This document shows positions 5,693 to 6,255 of a stretch of 6,255 bases of DNA, piece after piece. The notes below the pieces were generated by a model. It was not told the DNA's origin, ran no database searches, and was given only the letters and a program-made list of their open reading frames with translations. Position 1 is the first letter of the stretch. Each line of letters starts with the position of its first letter. The DNA is from JABIEQ01 sp964516055 (GTDB taxonomy: Bacteria; Patescibacteriota; Patescibacteriia; Magasanikbacterales; UBA922). The DNA is taken from positions 1 through 6,255 of the forward strand of contig CAZEYK010000055.1 in the NCBI GenBank assembly GCA_964516055.1, in the 5' to 3' direction. A program made the translations under genes and the position numbers.

Positions 5693-6106
5693 TTATTCAT
5701 CAACGATGGTGACAGAAATAGTATTTTTCACCTCTCGTATAGGGATCCGAATAGTTAATAATCCATATTTATATTCTGCTTTAGCAAATTCACTTTTTAC
5801 ATCAATGGGCAACACCACAGTTCGAGAAAACGTTCCCCAAAAAGATTCTTCCAAATACGTTTCTTCTTTATTTCGAGTAGCAACAGGACACACTCGCTTT
5901 CCTTTTATAGTAAGCAAATCATCTCGGATAGACAAAGAAAATCCTTTCGGATCTGCTCCAGCCATTGGTGCAACCACAACAAGCTCTCCTTTAGAGAGAT
6001 ATACATTTAAAGACAACTCACCTTCTGAAGACATTTCCTTCCACATGGCATCCTGTTCCACAGGGATAGACCGAGTATGGAAAGCAGCATGATAAAAATC
6101 ATTCAT
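5693..6106 (-). CDS. Hsp20/alpha-crystallin family small heat-shock protein
   Basis: This ATP-independent chaperone is expected to hold unfolding proteins in oligomers for later refolding or degradation in the cytoplasm. The 137-residue length is normal. The alpha-crystallin domain covers about residues 29-124: LSLNVYLSKGELVVVAPMAG opens it, LTIKGKR lies at 65-71, the YLEESFWGTFSRTVVLP segment at 84-100, and the signature AEYKYGLLTIRIP at 110-122. The tail has an I-x-V/V-x-I type sequence (ISVTI, 130-134) that could serve as the oligomer-linking motif. I chose ATG 6106; GTG 6112 adds two residues but lies only 2 bp from the -10 box, upstream of the expected transcription start. With ATG 6106 the mRNA would be nearly leaderless. 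No CIRCE operator is seen upstream. It is the first gene of an operon with the VanW-domain gene and is divergent from tRNA-Ser. Confidence 0.93.
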   Translation of the reverse strand: MNDFYHAAFHTRSIPVEQDAMWKEMSSEGELSLNVYLSKGELVVVAPMAGADPKGFSLSIRDDLLTIKGKRVCPVATRNKEETYLEESFWGTFSRTVVLPIDVKSEFAKAEYKYGLLTIRIPIREVKNTISVTIVDE

Positions 6107-6114
6107 ATACACAC

Positions 6115-6143
6115 AGTATACCCAAAAGTATAAAAAATACCAA
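6115..6143 (-). promoter_or_regulatory. sigma70-type promoter of hsp20-vanW
   Basis: On the minus strand, a -35 TTGGTA (6143-6138), 17 bp and a -10 TATACT (6120-6115) predict a start about 6107-6109, at or just before ATG 6106. A second TATACT (6132-6127) lacks a good -35. No heat-shock operator or sigma32-like element is evident. Confidence 0.65.
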
Positions 6144-6166
6144 TACTCAGCAAAAAATAACTATCG

Positions 6167-6195
6167 TTGACGAACATAAAAAAATGCGGTATATT
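6167..6195 (+). promoter_or_regulatory. sigma70 promoter of tRNA-Ser
   Basis: A -35 TTGACG (6167-6172), 17 bp and a -10 TATATT (6190-6195) predict a start near 6202, about 20 nt before the mature tRNA. A short inverted repeat GCGGT/ACCGC (6186-6190, 6200-6204) brackets the -10 box. Confidence 0.78.
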
Positions 6196-6222
6196 ACTGA
6201 CCGCTAAATAACCGTTGAATAA

Positions 6223-6255
6223 GGAGAGGTGGCTGAGTGGTCGAAAGCGGCACAC
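6223..6255 (+). tRNA. tRNA-Ser, 5' half (cut by window end)
   Basis: GGAGAGG (6223-6229) is the 5' acceptor strand. T8 and G9 follow, then the D arm GCT (6232-6234) with AGC (6246-6248) around a GAGTGGTCGAA loop. G26 and the 5' anticodon strand GCACA (6250-6254) come next. This is the characteristic bacterial tRNA-Ser beginning. The window ends at position 32, so the anticodon, the long variable arm and the T arm are not visible. The anticodon cannot be read here; GGA would be a reasonable guess from similar stems. Tyr or Leu tRNAs, which also have long variable arms, begin differently. Confidence 0.88.

Noticed and set aside
5550..6092. 180-codon plus-strand ORF
   Set aside because: It is the antisense shadow of hsp20 and the start of the vanW-like gene, both of which have clear family motifs.
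6113..6166. CIRCE-type or other heat-shock operator upstream of hsp20
   Set aside because: No TTAGCACTC/GAGTGCTAA inverted repeat or similar dyad is present.

Overview
The window looks like a compact, AT-rich bacterial chromosome segment, probably from a Patescibacteria/CPR lineage (Parcubacteria-like). This assignment is an inference. It rests on housekeeping genes packed 3-22 nt apart, a YoaR/VanW-type single-pass envelope protein of the kind common in those genomes, near-absent Shine-Dalgarno sequences, and promoters that match the sigma70 consensus closely. No 16S gene or lineage-specific marker is present to prove it.

Left block (1-2930): the 5' end of smc (chromosome condensation) runs leftwards off the window edge. 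It is divergent from a rightward operon of nrnA (DHH-family nano-RNase/pAp phosphatase), a class I SAM-dependent methyltransferase and clpP (protease subunit). The smc and nrnA promoters interleave in under 30 bp, and nrnA also has a second, tandem promoter. The operon ends in a 21-bp perfect hairpin followed by a bidirectional intrinsic terminator.

Middle block (about 2930-3665): some 700 bp hold no convincing protein gene, but show two complete divergent transcription units. A TTGACA-17-TATTCT promoter fires leftwards into about 370 nt of hairpin-rich sequence that ends at the clpP terminator. A TTGACA-17-TATGCT promoter fires rightwards into about 265 nt with at least six hairpins and a very pyrimidine-rich loop, and it ends at a second bidirectional terminator. 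Neither could be matched by eye to tmRNA, RNase P RNA, SRP RNA or 6S RNA. These are the most interesting part of the window and may be two undescribed structured RNAs.

Right block (3665-6255): a leftward two-gene operon encodes an Hsp20 small heat-shock protein and, 3 nt downstream, the 659-aa membrane-anchored VanW-domain protein. Its promoter is placed so that hsp20 mRNA would be essentially leaderless. Divergent from it, behind a near-consensus promoter, is a tRNA-Ser gene cut by the window end just before its anticodon.

The genes serve chromosome maintenance (Smc), RNA turnover (NrnA), protein quality control (ClpP, Hsp20), translation (tRNA-Ser) and the cell envelope (VanW protein). No mobile element, CRISPR array or phage gene was seen.
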